Positions 5,835 through 13,513 are shown, counted from the first letter of the stretch. The stretch: 14,070 bases of DNA from an uncultured Eubacteriales bacterium (GCA_900546215.1 URCD01000063.1:1-14070); one strand, 5' to 3'. Translations and numbers: made by a program. The notes: generated by a model from the letters alone, not told the origin.

Positions 5835-7535
5835 TTACATCTGTTCAGGGGCGCCAATACCAAGAATAGCTAAGCCTGATTTAATTACAATTCTTACCGC
5901 ATCAACAACAGCAAGTCTGGCTTTTCTCACGTTTTCATCATCAGCCAAAATGATATTGTCATGATAAAACTTATTAAAAGCCTGAGACAAATCAACAAGA
6001 TATCTCGCAATTACTGATGGTTCATATCTTACTGAAGCTTCCTTAATTTTAGCCGCATAATTCGCAAGGGTTTTGCATACGTCAACAGTAGCTTCATCTG
6101 TCAATACAGAATAGTCAATATTCTGCTTCATACTGTCATTATAATCTGCTTTTTTAAGAACACTGCAGGCTCTGGCATGAGTATATTGAACATATGGGCC
6201 TGTCTCTCCGTCAAAGTTTAACATTCTGTCCCATGAGAATACTATATCCTTAATTCTGCCATTGTAAAGGTCGTCAAATATTACGGCGCCAATTCCGACT
6301 GTTTTTGCAACCTCATCCTTGTTAGGAAGGTCAGGGTTTTTGTCATCAATTATACCCACCGTCTTTTTTACAGCCTCGTCAAGAAGCTCCTCCATAAGGA
6401 CAACCTTTCCTTTTCTTGTTGAAAGCTTGCCGTCCTCCAGGCTTACAAGTCCAAACGGCACATGTACAAGATCCTTAGCCCAGTCATAACCCATTTTTTC
6501 AATTACCTTAAACCACTGGGCAAAGTGAAGGTTCTGGTCAATGGCCGTCACATACAATGCCTTGTCAAAATCATAAGTTTTCTTCCTGTAAAGGGCCGCC
6601 GTTATATCTCTTGTGGCGTAAAGAGTACCGCCGTCTGTCCTTATAATGAGGCAGGGGGGCATCTTTGCTTCCTCAAGGTCCACTATCATAGCTCCGCTGC
6701 TTTCGGTAAGCAGGTTCTTATCCTTAAGCTCCTGTACAACAGGCGCCATTTTATCATTATAAAAGCTCTCTCCGGTATAATAGTCGAACTTAACACCCAG
6801 TTTTTCATAAACACGCTCAAATTCCTTAATGCTTATGTCGTAAAACCATTTCCAAAGCGTTAAAGCCTCCTCGTCGCCTTCCTGCATTTTGACAAACCAT
6901 GCTCTTGCTCTGTCATCAAGGGCAGGGTCCTTTTCAGCTTCCTCATGGAATTTAACATAAATCCTTGTAAGCTCACTTATTCCTTTTTCCTCGACATCTT
7001 CCTTGCTTCCCCAAAGCTTATAGGCCTCTATCAACTTACCAAACTGTGTTCCCCAATCTCCAAGATGGTTAATTCCAACACATTTATAACCCATTTTTTC
7101 AAAAATATTATAAAGGGCGCTTCCGATAACTGTTGAGCGAAGATGTCCAACGTGAAAAGGCTTTGCTATATTCGGCGACGAATAATCTATAACTATTGTC
7201 TTTCCTTTTCCTTCCTCAGTTCTTCCGTAATTTTCACCCTCGGAAATAATCTTTTCCATAACAGTTTCCGCGTACAATCCTTTATTTGTAAAAAAATTAA
7301 TGTACGCCGCTACCGGCTCAATCTTTGAAAAGCATTTTTTTTCATTGATTTTTCCGCATAATTCAGAAGCTATAATATTAGGCGCTTTTTTCATTGTCTT
7401 AGCAAGCCTGAAGCAGGGGAATGCGTAATCTCCCATTTCAGCTTTAGCGGGAATTTCGATAAAGCCTTCTATTTCATTTATATCCATATCACAAGCCTTG
7501 GCAATAAGCGCGGCGGCTTCATATTTAAAATCCAT
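5835..7535 (-). CDS. argS: Arginyl-tRNA synthetase
   Basis: A 566-residue class I synthetase that charges tRNA-Arg in the cytoplasm. The N-terminal Arg-tRNA-synthetase-N domain (~1-85) binds the tRNA D-loop. The Rossmann core carries HVGH (128-131) in SSPNIAKPFHVGHLRST and the KMSK-type loop KLSTRKG (370-376). The C-terminal DALR anticodon-binding domain ends with the typical ...APEQM. The length is normal. The start is the ATG at 7535 (MDFKYEAAAL), with AAAGGATT upstream. An in-frame extension to 7595 adds 20 residues not typical of the family and runs into the phnE stop region. It lies 63 bp after phnE on the same strand; a weak promoter is possible in the gap (7574-7602). Transcription ends at the parS-containing terminator. 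Confidence 0.98.
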   Translation of the reverse strand: MDFKYEAAALIAKACDMDINEIEGFIEIPAKAEMGDYAFPCFRLAKTMKKAPNIIASELCGKINEKKCFSKIEPVAAYINFFTNKGLYAETVMEKIISEGENYGRTEEGKGKTIVIDYSSPNIAKPFHVGHLRSTVIGSALYNIFEKMGYKCVGINHLGDWGTQFGKLIEAYKLWGSKEDVEEKGISELTRIYVKFHEEAEKDPALDDRARAWFVKMQEGDEEALTLWKWFYDISIKEFERVYEKLGVKFDYYTGESFYNDKMAPVVQELKDKNLLTESSGAMIVDLEEAKMPPCLIIRTDGGTLYATRDITAALYRKKTYDFDKALYVTAIDQNLHFAQWFKVIEKMGYDWAKDLVHVPFGLVSLEDGKLSTRKGKVVLMEELLDEAVKKTVGIIDDKNPDLPNKDEVAKTVGIGAVIFDDLYNGRIKDIVFSWDRMLNFDGETGPYVQYTHARACSVLKKADYNDSMKQNIDYSVLTDEATVDVCKTLANYAAKIKEASVRYEPSVIARYLVDLSQAFNKFYHDNIILADDENVRKARLAVVDAVRIVIKSGLAILGIGAPEQM

Positions 7536-7573
7536 CAGTTTCAATCCTTTCACAAAAATATCCTTGCCAAATG

Positions 7574-7602
7574 ATGTTATCATATAGAATTGCAAAAATC
7601 AA
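7574..7602 (-). promoter_or_regulatory. Possible argS promoter
   Basis: On the minus strand TTGATT (7602-7597) and TAACAT (7579-7574) have a 17-bp spacer. An alternative -10, TATGAT, lies at 7584-7579. The match is moderate, so argS may instead depend on read-through from phnDCE. Confidence 0.35.
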
Positions 7603-9098
7603 ACTATTGATGAATTTAATTTATCAACAATAAGTATAAGGACTATCAGACCTAAAATGTAGGCCCCGGCATAGTTCCACAAATATCCGCTCATTGAAAA
7701 AATAAGCTGTGTGCCAATACCTCCGGCTCCGACAAGTCCAAGCACGGATGCTTCTCTCAAATTTACGTCAAAACGGTACATTGCGGAGGCAAAAAATCTA
7801 TTTTTCACCTCAGGCCACACTGCATGGCGAAGCGCCGCAAATTTTGTCACTCCCATTGCCCTTATTCCCTCCATTGTGGATTTGTTCATACTGTCCAAGG
7901 TATTTATATACAGCTTTGTGCACATGCCTGTACTGAGCATGCCAAGTGTAAGCACTCCGGCAAAGGCGCCCGGGCCGGCAACTCTTATAAATATAAGGCC
8001 ATATATCACAGCAGGCATTGTTCTGACTGCCAATATTATAACCTTCATAACACCTGAGCATACTTTGCCATTTATATTGCGGCTGCCCAGGAACGCTGTG
8101 ACAACTGATACCACGGCTCCAATAAATGTTCCGGCCGCTATGCACAGTGTTTCCAGCAGCAGATAGGGTACTCCTTTTGTTGATAATGTAAAGATAAGCC
8201 CCATATCAGGGTGTGTAATACCATAAAATATTCCCTTAAATATTTTAATCCCGGCAGATGTTATCTTAGGTGGGTCAATAGAAAGTATGCAAAATACAGC
8301 AAAAATAAACGTTATCCACAAAACAGCTCCTTTTATCTGTGGATTAAGTTCACCATTTAAAAGCCTTCTGAGATATGAGCTCAGCGTTTCTATGATAAAC
8401 ACAACAGCAAAAAGCATAATAAGTATCATTCCGACCTTTGCGTAATCGTTCCATGATATTTTCTCACTTAATATTATCCCCAATCCTCCGGCACCGACAT
8501 ATCCAAGAATTGCGGCATGCCTTACATTGCTTTCAAGCACATAAAGACAGTTAGAGAGAAAATTGGGGAAAATATCAACAAAAACAGTAGTTATGTAAAC
8601 TTTTGTCTTTCCTATACCAGCGGCGCATAATGCCTCCATAGTATTTTTTGGTGTCTGCTCTATGTCCTTCCATGTCAGTCTGCATATAATTCCAAAGGTA
8701 TATAGGGCAATGGCAAAAGCCCCGGAAAATGAGCCTGTTCCAAATATAAAGGAAAGCGCCAAGGCTATAATTAAAACGGGAATGGCCCGCAGAATGTTAA
8801 TTGTGGCCTTAAGTATACTGTATACATATTTGTTCGCTATCAAACCCGACGCACAAAAGGGCGAGGCTAAAAGAGCTGCCGCAGAACCGATAAACGTGCC
8901 CGCAAATGACATTTTTACAGTATCCAGCAGGGGGCTTATAATTTTAGGCACATAGGATATATCAGGAGGAAACATTTTTTTAATAATGACAAAAAACTGC
9001 CCACCTCTTTTAACAAGCTCCGATAAATCAAAGCCGGTAAACCAAAAAGAAAAAAGAACAGCGGATAGTATTAATATGAAGGATTTTTTTCTGCTCAT
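7599..9098 (-). CDS. phnE: Phosphonate-type ABC permease, two fused domains
   Basis: A 499-residue integral membrane protein with two tandem PhnE-like permease domains, each with about five or six membrane helices. Each half carries its own cytoplasmic coupling (EAA) segment: EALCAAGIGKTKV...LGYVGAGGLG in the first and EGIRAMGVTKFAA...LGLVGAGGIG in the second. Ordinary PhnE is ~260 residues and works as a dimer; here one chain supplies both halves. The start is the ATG at 9098 with AAGGA eight bases upstream, one base after the phnC stop (TGA-T-ATG), so the two are coupled. The longer frame to 9170 lies within phnC and lacks support. With PhnC and PhnD it should import a phosphonate, phosphite or similar oxyanion. 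Substrate unknown. Confidence 0.93.
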   Translation of the reverse strand: MSRKKSFILILSAVLFSFWFTGFDLSELVKRGGQFFVIIKKMFPPDISYVPKIISPLLDTVKMSFAGTFIGSAAALLASPFCASGLIANKYVYSILKATINILRAIPVLIIALALSFIFGTGSFSGAFAIALYTFGIICRLTWKDIEQTPKNTMEALCAAGIGKTKVYITTVFVDIFPNFLSNCLYVLESNVRHAAILGYVGAGGLGIILSEKISWNDYAKVGMILIMLFAVVFIIETLSSYLRRLLNGELNPQIKGAVLWITFIFAVFCILSIDPPKITSAGIKIFKGIFYGITHPDMGLIFTLSTKGVPYLLLETLCIAAGTFIGAVVSVVTAFLGSRNINGKVCSGVMKVIILAVRTMPAVIYGLIFIRVAGPGAFAGVLTLGMLSTGMCTKLYINTLDSMNKSTMEGIRAMGVTKFAALRHAVWPEVKNRFFASAMYRFDVNLREASVLGLVGAGGIGTQLIFSMSGYLWNYAGAYILGLIVLILIVDKLNSSIV

Positions 9099-9099
9099 A

Positions 9100-9849
9100 T
9101 CAGCTGTCCTTTCCGTAGATTTCCATTCGCACGTTGTTATCCATATTTTTTGGCTTTCCCTCATAAACAACCCTACCGCTGTTTATGCCTATTATCCAGT
9201 CTGAATATTTGACGGCCTGCTCAATATTATGGCTGTTCATTACTACAGTCATATTCTTTTCAGTCTGCAGTGATTTCAAAAGCTCCAGCACCGCCTCCGC
9301 GTTTACCGGGTCCAGCGAGGCTACAGGCTCATCGGCCAGCAGTATTCGGCCTCCCTGCATGAGCGCCCTGGCAATCGCGGTTCTCTGCCTCTCTCCGCCT
9401 GAAAGCACTGAGGCCATTTGACCGGACTTATGGGACATACCGACGCGCCCAAGTATCTTCTCTGCCTTTTCATTGTTTTCCGCCCCGAAAAAACCGAACA
9501 TGACAGAAAACAGATTCATATTTCCCAGACAGGCGTTAAGTACATTTTTCTTTACCGTGCTGTTTCCAACCAGGCAGAAATCCTGAAAAATCATACAGAT
9601 ATTTTTCTGTACATCTCTTTTTGCTCTTCCCTTAAGCTCCGTTATATTTTTTCCGTCTAAACATACCGAGCCCTCGTCTGCGCTGAGCATTCCGTTTATA
9701 AGGCGAAGAAGGGTGGACTTTCCCGCGCCGCTTGGACCGATTATTGAGACAAACTTACCCTCTGGAATTTTCAGGCTTATACCATTGACGGCGGCTGTTA
9801 CGCCGCCGCCTGTCTTATATTCTTTTTTCAGGTTGCTAATTTCTATCAT
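9100..9849 (-). CDS. phnC: Phosphonate-type ABC transporter ATP-binding protein
   Basis: A 249-residue ABC ATPase that powers the importer. The motifs are Walker A GPSGAGKST (38-46), Q-loop Gln89 in IFQDF, signature LSGGERQ (149-155), Walker B ILLADEP (169-175, Glu174), D-loop SLDP and H-loop His207 in NSHNIEQA. The order phnD-phnC-phnE and the sequence pattern place it in the PhnC family. The ATG at 9849 has AAGGAC upstream and follows the phnD stop by 12 bases. It is coupled to phnE by a one-base gap. The subfamily call leans partly on the neighbours. Confidence 0.95.
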   Translation of the reverse strand: MIEISNLKKEYKTGGGVTAAVNGISLKIPEGKFVSIIGPSGAGKSTLLRLINGMLSADEGSVCLDGKNITELKGRAKRDVQKNICMIFQDFCLVGNSTVKKNVLNACLGNMNLFSVMFGFFGAENNEKAEKILGRVGMSHKSGQMASVLSGGERQRTAIARALMQGGRILLADEPVASLDPVNAEAVLELLKSLQTEKNMTVVMNSHNIEQAVKYSDWIIGINSGRVVYEGKPKNMDNNVRMEIYGKDS

Positions 9850-9861
9850 AAAATCAAGTCC

Positions 9862-10902
9862 TTAATCAGCATTCATTATAAGCTCCTGAGCCTTTCTCTC
9901 TCCGTCATAGTCGGAGTCCTCGGCCCACTCATAACCTTTATGCGCAAATACCTTATCAATAATTTCAAGGCCTTCCTCGCTTTGGCCTATCTCAATCAGG
10001 GACTCGCCGAGCGCCTGCCTGAAATCGTCGGTCATTATTTGAGAAGCTTTGCTGACGCATACTGTGTCGTTGAATATGCCCTCGGTAACCCCAATTATAT
10101 TTGTTTCCTTCCAAATGCTGTCCTCCCGGCCAAAATCGGCTGTCCACTGATCGGCGTATTTATACTGCATATGGGCAAAGCCAACCATTATGTCAGCCTG
10201 CTCGGAAGCAAGCCTTGCGATTGATGTACTGTAGGAATCTGACTGTATTACATTGTCCAGCTCGTTAATTCCCTTTCCGAACCTTTCCTGAAGCCAGAGG
10301 GAAGGGTATATGTAGCCCGAAGCCGATGAAGCCCCCATTACGGCCCATGTGGCTGAATTTAAATCGTCCCATGTAAGCTCTTCACCGTTATTAACCTTTG
10401 CGGCAAGCTCCTGTCCCTTTGCGCTGGGGCCTGCGATTATAATAGATTTATAGTATTTGGCCATTGTGTCCAGATAATGTCCCTCCGTTGTGTCGTTCCA
10501 GTCAGCGGGATTATCGGAGTCCTTGCTGTAGGCTGCCCTTAATGCTGTGAGCAAAACGTCGCAGCCCTCGTCGTAAAGGACGTAGGTACCTCCTGAAATA
10601 AAGCCGACATCAGCGGTTCCGGCGCTTAACGCCTCTCCAACCGCGTCATAGGAAGCGCCTACAGTTATATTTACGTTTTCAACATTGTAGCCCTTTTCAA
10701 GCAGCTTGTCCTGCAAAAGCACCTTCATAGGTTCCGTTTCGGCAAGCATTGTTTCTGACGAGTCGTACGGCGCAAAGGCCACGTTAAGCTCTTCAATGTT
10801 TTTTGTGCCGTCGGCATTCTCAGCAGGCTGTGAGCCTGATTGTGAACAGCCGCCCATAACAAAAGCCGCCGCTATAAATAACGCTAAAAGTCTTTTCTTC
10901 AT
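9862..10902 (-). CDS. phnD: Phosphonate-type substrate-binding lipoprotein
   Basis: A 346-residue extracellular solute-binding protein. A signal peptide (MKKRLLALFIAAAFVMGGC) ends in a lipobox with Cys19 as the lipidated residue, and a low-complexity Ser/Gln/Gly linker follows. LNVAFAPYDSSET (~39-51), the GFISGGTYV segment (~100-108) and GASSASGYIYP (190-200) match the PhnD/PtxB fold; the last loop binds the phosph(on)ate oxygens in known structures. The ATG at 10902 has AAGGAG upstream. It is the first gene of phnDCE, driven by a consensus promoter and a leader attenuator (10938-11041). There is no C-P lyase, phosphonatase or phosphite dehydrogenase in the window, so the ligand (phosphonate, phosphite or another anion) is open. 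Confidence 0.94.
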   Translation of the reverse strand: MKKRLLALFIAAAFVMGGCSQSGSQPAENADGTKNIEELNVAFAPYDSSETMLAETEPMKVLLQDKLLEKGYNVENVNITVGASYDAVGEALSAGTADVGFISGGTYVLYDEGCDVLLTALRAAYSKDSDNPADWNDTTEGHYLDTMAKYYKSIIIAGPSAKGQELAAKVNNGEELTWDDLNSATWAVMGASSASGYIYPSLWLQERFGKGINELDNVIQSDSYSTSIARLASEQADIMVGFAHMQYKYADQWTADFGREDSIWKETNIIGVTEGIFNDTVCVSKASQIMTDDFRQALGESLIEIGQSEEGLEIIDKVFAHKGYEWAEDSDYDGERKAQELIMNAD

Positions 10903-10937
10903 TTTCCATTCTCCTTTTTAACATAAATACAGGCATG

Positions 10938-10991
10938 AAAAAAGGCCGCACGAAAGATTACACCCGCGGTGGTGTACCCCTTCGTGCGGCC
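10938..10991 (-). terminator. Terminator/attenuator in the phnD leader
   Basis: On the minus strand GGCCGCACGAAGG pairs with CTTTCGTGCGGCC (13 bp, one G-U). After a small internal loop, TACACC pairs with GGTGTA around an ACCGCG loop. Six T follow at once (10943-10938). It lies between the phnD promoter and its ribosome site, about 15 bases after the predicted transcription start, so most transcripts would stop before phnD unless it is relieved. Confidence 0.85.
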
Positions 10992-11002
10992 CTTTGCCAC
11001 AC
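10984..11002 (-). promoter_or_regulatory. Candidate antiterminator hairpin
   Basis: GTGTGGC (11002-10996) can pair with GCCGCAC (10990-10984), 7 bp with one G-U and a 5-base loop. The right arm is the 5' arm of the terminator, so the two structures exclude each other. It starts within a few bases of the predicted 5' end of the RNA. Confidence 0.5.
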
Positions 11003-11012
11003 TCTGTAAATT

Positions 11013-11041
11013 ATTATATTAAGTCTATGTTAAATTGTCAA
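11013..11041 (-). promoter_or_regulatory. Consensus promoter of phnDCE
   Basis: TTGACA (11041-11036) and TATAAT (11018-11013) have a 17-bp spacer, a perfect sigma-A promoter on the minus strand. The predicted start is near 11005-11007, giving a leader of about 100 nt to phnD. Such strength fits control after initiation, at the downstream hairpin. Confidence 0.92.
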
Positions 11042-11067
11042 TAATCGTCCTGCAATTATAATAAATG

Positions 11068-11076
11068 TGCTATAAT
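11068..11076 (+). promoter_or_regulatory. Extended -10 promoter of the membrane-protein unit
   Basis: TGCTATAAT is an extended -10 element without a good -35. It lies about 50 bp before the start at 11128, divergent from the phnD promoter. Confidence 0.6.
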
Positions 11077-11127
11077 GCAATCAAAATAAATCTGTAAGTA
11101 TATTTAATTAATAGCGCAGGTGATTTT

Positions 11128-11499
11128 ATGCTGATAAAATTTACGGCAGTTCAAGTACTTTTTATAGCTGTAAATGCTGTTCTTAATATAAAAGCTAAGG
11201 ATGAAGGAAATATTAGGACATTCAGTTTTCTCTTAAACGCCGCATATTTGATTTTCTTTAATATATCGCTTCAAATTTTGATTAACAGTTCTTATATATC
11301 AAGCGTTTTTACATATATAAGGATTACGTTATGCATAGGCTGTTCAAACTTTTATGCTTCAGATTTTATCAAATATTTGAAGAATAAAGAAAATACGGCT
11401 CTTGCATTAAAGACGCTGAAATCTGCCGCTGTCAACCATCTGATATTCGTAGTTATGATATTAGTTACCTTATATTTTGAAAATAAGTATGGAATTTAA
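11128..11499 (+). CDS. Small membrane protein of unknown function
   Basis: A 123-residue hydrophobic protein I do not recognise. Three to four membrane helices are likely (~3-20, ~33-52, ~57-72, ~102-117), with short charged loops (KAKDEGNIR, KYLKNKENT). There are no catalytic motifs. The ATG at 11128 follows AGGTG by about five bases. It is first in a plus-strand unit, 23 bp ahead of the MBL hydrolase, so the two are probably cotranscribed from the extended -10 promoter at 11068. It diverges from phnD. The protein is likely real given its promoter, ribosome site and regular membrane-helix pattern, but no role can be assigned. Confidence 0.75.
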   Translation: MLIKFTAVQVLFIAVNAVLNIKAKDEGNIRTFSFLLNAAYLIFFNISLQILINSSYISSVFTYIRITLCIGCSNFYASDFIKYLKNKENTALALKTLKSAAVNHLIFVVMILVTLYFENKYGI

Positions 11500-11522
11500 T
11501 CTTATTCGGAGGGGATGAGATA

Positions 11523-12176
11523 ATGATTAAAATAAAGAGAATAAAATGCGGTTTTGTAAACTGCTATATACTTTCTGAAAACGGAAGGGCAGTTCTGATA
11601 GACACCGGCACGGCAAAATACCGTGAAAAAATTCTGTCATTGTCTGAAAGAAATAATGTGGAGCTGATTGTCCTTACACACGGTCATATTGACCATATCC
11701 AAAATTCCGCGTATCTTGCGGCGGAGCTTAACGTTCCGATTGCGGTAGGCGAGGGCGATGAGGAGCTGATTTTTGACCATAATTTACAGCCATTGAAATC
11801 AGGCAGTTTATTTGGCAGGGCTATGGAAGCTGTATCTAACTGGAGTATGGAAAACCTTCTGTGCCCCATGTTCATACCTACTCTGCTGCTGAAAGAAGGG
11901 GACATATTAGAGAAATTCGGAGTAACCGCCAAAATAATCGCTCTGCCCGGACATACGGACGGTTCAATCGGCGTAGACGCCGCCGGAAGATATCTTTTTG
12001 CAGGTGACGCTATTATGAACTTTGTCTGTCCAAAGCCACCGGCCGTATATACGAATAAAGAAAAAGCGTCTGACAGTGTGGAAAAAATAAAGGCTCTTGG
12101 CGACAGAAAAATATATTTTGGACATGGAAAGCCAATTCATATGGTAAAAGCAGAATTTAAGGAGGAAACACCATGA
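11523..12176 (+). CDS. Metallo-beta-lactamase-fold hydrolase
   Basis: A 217-residue MBL-fold metal-dependent hydrolase of the glyoxalase-II-like group. The metal ligands are all present: THGHIDH (52-58; His53, His55, Asp57, His58), His144 in LPGHTDGS, Asp162 in FAGDA and His201 in YFGHGKPI. The family includes thioester hydrolases, phosphodiesterases and many unassigned enzymes, and no specific substrate can be read here. The start at 11523 has a strong GGAGGGG eight bases upstream. Its stop overlaps the next start (ATGA at 12173-12176), so it is coupled to the HEAT-like gene. An insert around residues 85-120, unlike the short classical glyoxalase II core, may form a substrate lid. Confidence 0.92.
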   Translation: MIKIKRIKCGFVNCYILSENGRAVLIDTGTAKYREKILSLSERNNVELIVLTHGHIDHIQNSAYLAAELNVPIAVGEGDEELIFDHNLQPLKSGSLFGRAMEAVSNWSMENLLCPMFIPTLLLKEGDILEKFGVTAKIIALPGHTDGSIGVDAAGRYLFAGDAIMNFVCPKPPAVYTNKEKASDSVEKIKALGDRKIYFGHGKPIHMVKAEFKEETP

Positions 12177-12610
12177 ACATATTGGAATTGGTCGACGGAC
12201 TTCAATGTAGCGATGATAAATTCGCTTACAGCTGTTTGAAAGAGCTTGAGAAAATGAGCAGTGAAACGAATGATGTTTATAATTTCATGGACAAATTCAT
12301 AGAAATGTTTTCCGACAGTAACTCATATGTACGCACAAGAGGGCTCAGGCTGTTTGCGGTGAACTCAAAATGGGATACAGAGGGAAAAACCGAGGCCGTA
12401 TTGGACGCTTATTTTGAGCATATAACAGATGAAAAACCCACTGTGGCAAGGCAGTGCATACAATACCTTAAATTCATTTCAAATGCAAAGCCGGAGCTGA
12501 ACCAACAGATTGAAAATGCGCTTAATAATGCTGATTTTTCAAAATACAGGGACAGCATGTCGCCTCTGTTATGTAAGGACAGGGAACAGATACTGAATAA
12601 AATAAGATAA
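12173..12610 (+). CDS. Small HEAT-repeat-like helical protein
   Basis: A 145-residue, largely alpha-helical protein. Its helix pairs have the look of HEAT/ARM repeats (for example SNSYVRTRGLRLFAVNSKWD followed by KPTVARQCIQYLKFI), which usually serve as protein-binding scaffolds. I see no enzymatic motif. The ATG overlaps the MBL stop by four bases and has AAGGAGG seven bases upstream, so the two products are made together and may act together. A strong terminator follows at 12611. The HEAT assignment is from pattern only; the function is unknown. Confidence 0.75.
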   Translation: MNILELVDGLQCSDDKFAYSCLKELEKMSSETNDVYNFMDKFIEMFSDSNSYVRTRGLRLFAVNSKWDTEGKTEAVLDAYFEHITDEKPTVARQCIQYLKFISNAKPELNQQIENALNNADFSKYRDSMSPLLCKDREQILNKIR

Positions 12611-12635
12611 AAAAGAGTGCTTTAAGCACTCTTTT
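12611..12635. terminator. Bidirectional terminator
   Basis: AAAAGAGTGC (12611-12620) and GCACTCTTTT (12626-12635) form a stem with a TTTAA loop, followed by TATTTT on the plus strand and a matching A-run on the left. It serves the MBL-HEAT unit and the convergent AbrB gene, whose stop codon (12637-12635) overlaps its edge. Confidence 0.88.
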
Positions 12636-12874
12636 TATTTTAACGAGTCAAGACAGCTTTTACAAATATATTGATTCCTAGGCAGTGCCCTCAGGGACGT
12701 CTCCTCTCCGCAGCAGATGCACTGAGAAATCGAATTTTTAATTACTATTGTCTGCTGGTTCTCGTCAAACTCCAATTCAATTTTTGAACCCGGATTAATC
12801 CCCATTTTAGAACATATGTTGTCAGGAATTATAATCCTTTTAAGCTCGTCTACACGTCTTACATAGTTCTCCAT
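12635..12874 (-). CDS. AbrB/SpoVT-type regulator with zinc ribbon
   Basis: A 79-residue protein. Residues 1-47 are an AbrB/MazE/SpoVT swapped-hairpin DNA-binding domain (VRRVDELKRIIIPDNICSKM...GSKIELEF). Residues 50-79 carry C52-x2-C55 and C71-x2-C74, a small zinc ribbon that may aid dimerisation or DNA contact. AbrB-type proteins regulate transition-state genes. No adjacent toxin gene is present, so a MazE-type antitoxin role is unlikely. The ATG at 12874 has AAGGGTGA upstream. It converges on the HEAT-like gene with a shared terminator. This architecture is common in Clostridia as I recall it. Confidence 0.9.
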   Translation of the reverse strand: MENYVRRVDELKRIIIPDNICSKMGINPGSKIELEFDENQQTIVIKNSISQCICCGEETSLRALPRNQYICKSCLDSLK

Positions 12875-12941
12875 AAAATCACCCTTATTTACAAATAAAT
12901 TTAATTACAAACATATTTTACCATATAATTTTAACCTTACT

Positions 12942-12983
12942 ATGAACTATCAGTGGATTAATCTGCTTATAGTTCATTTTTTT
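12942..12983 (+). repeat. Inverted repeat with T-run
   Basis: ATGAACTAT (12942-12950) and ATAGTTCAT (12969-12977) are perfect 9-bp arms with an 18-bp spacer, followed by TTTTTTT (12977-12983). It could be a plus-strand terminator, although the upstream unit already has one at 12611, or an operator for the XRE gene starting at 13048. Confidence 0.5.
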
Positions 12984-13047
12984 AAATCAGGAAAAAATGT
13001 ATCATAATATTGTTTTAAACTATTCAATATTATTGGGAGTAAGCAGC

Positions 13048-13416
13048 ATGAAATTCAGAACGGATACCGCTGATTTGGGCCGGCGGCTCCGAATATGCAG
13101 AACAAAAAAAGGATTGTCCATAAGCAAGTGTGCAGAATATATGGAAATATCCCCTAGGTATTTATCTGACATATAACACGGAGAAAAAGTGCCAAAACTT
13201 GATACGTTTGTTAGAATGCTGAATGTTCTTGATGCCTCGGCTGATTTTATACTGCAAAATAGTTTAAAAGTAGGTTATATTGAAAAAAGTTCTAATATAG
13301 AGAAAGCTATTGAAATACTCACTCCCAAGCAAAGAGAAATTGTGCTGTCTGTAATAGAAATAATGATTAATAAGCTAAAAGACCAGAAGGAAATTAATTT
13401 TAAAAATACAATATAA
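13048..13416 (+). pseudogene. XRE regulator interrupted by an in-frame TAA
   Basis: Read from the ATG at 13048 (GGGAG eight bases upstream), this encodes an XRE protein homologous along its whole length to the intact gene at 13559. Codon 43 (13174-13176) is TAA. The paralogue has Glu at that point: YLSDI-stop-HGEKVPKLDTF against YLSDIERGDRVPKLETF. The frame is the same on both sides, so one G-to-T change in a GAA codon explains it. The first 42 codons cover most of the helix-turn-helix. The remainder (ASADFILQNSLKVGYIEKS...LSVIEIMI) is well preserved and could restart at GTG 13189, which follows GGAG by five bases. The gene is either a recent pseudogene or split into two peptides. A terminator follows at 13415. 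Confidence 0.82.
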
Positions 13417-13448
13417 AAGTGATTCCAATGATAGGGGTTCACTTTTTT
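13415..13448 (+). terminator. Terminator of the interrupted XRE gene
   Basis: AAAAGTGA (13415-13422) pairs with TCACTTTT (13439-13446), with extra CC/GG pairing inside, followed by a T-run to 13448. It overlaps the last base of the gene. Confidence 0.75.
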
Positions 13449-13513
13449 GTTTTCAAATTATAAGTAACCTCGAATAATTACTATTCTGCTGGATGTACTA
13501 ATTTCAACATTAA

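Noticed and set aside
7535..7595. 20-residue N-terminal extension of argS
   Set aside because: The family begins at the MDFKYEAA-like position, AAAGGATT precedes that ATG, and the extension covers the possible promoter and touches the phnE stop.
8312..8346. Another DnaA-box pair (TTATCCACA at 8312 and TGTGGATTA at 8338)
   Set aside because: It lies inside phnE codons, with only one exact match and no further boxes nearby; chance is likely.
10944..11005. T-box riboswitch upstream of phnD, suggested by ACCGCG and CUUUCGU near the terminator
   Set aside because: The required UGGN before ACCGCG is absent (the RNA reads CACCACCGCG), and the predicted start leaves no room for Stem I or a specifier loop. 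At most it could be a decayed remnant.
12635..12874. Antitoxin of a toxin-antitoxin pair (MazE-like AbrB domain)
   Set aside because: No toxin gene is adjacent; the C-terminus is a zinc ribbon, not a toxin-binding tail.
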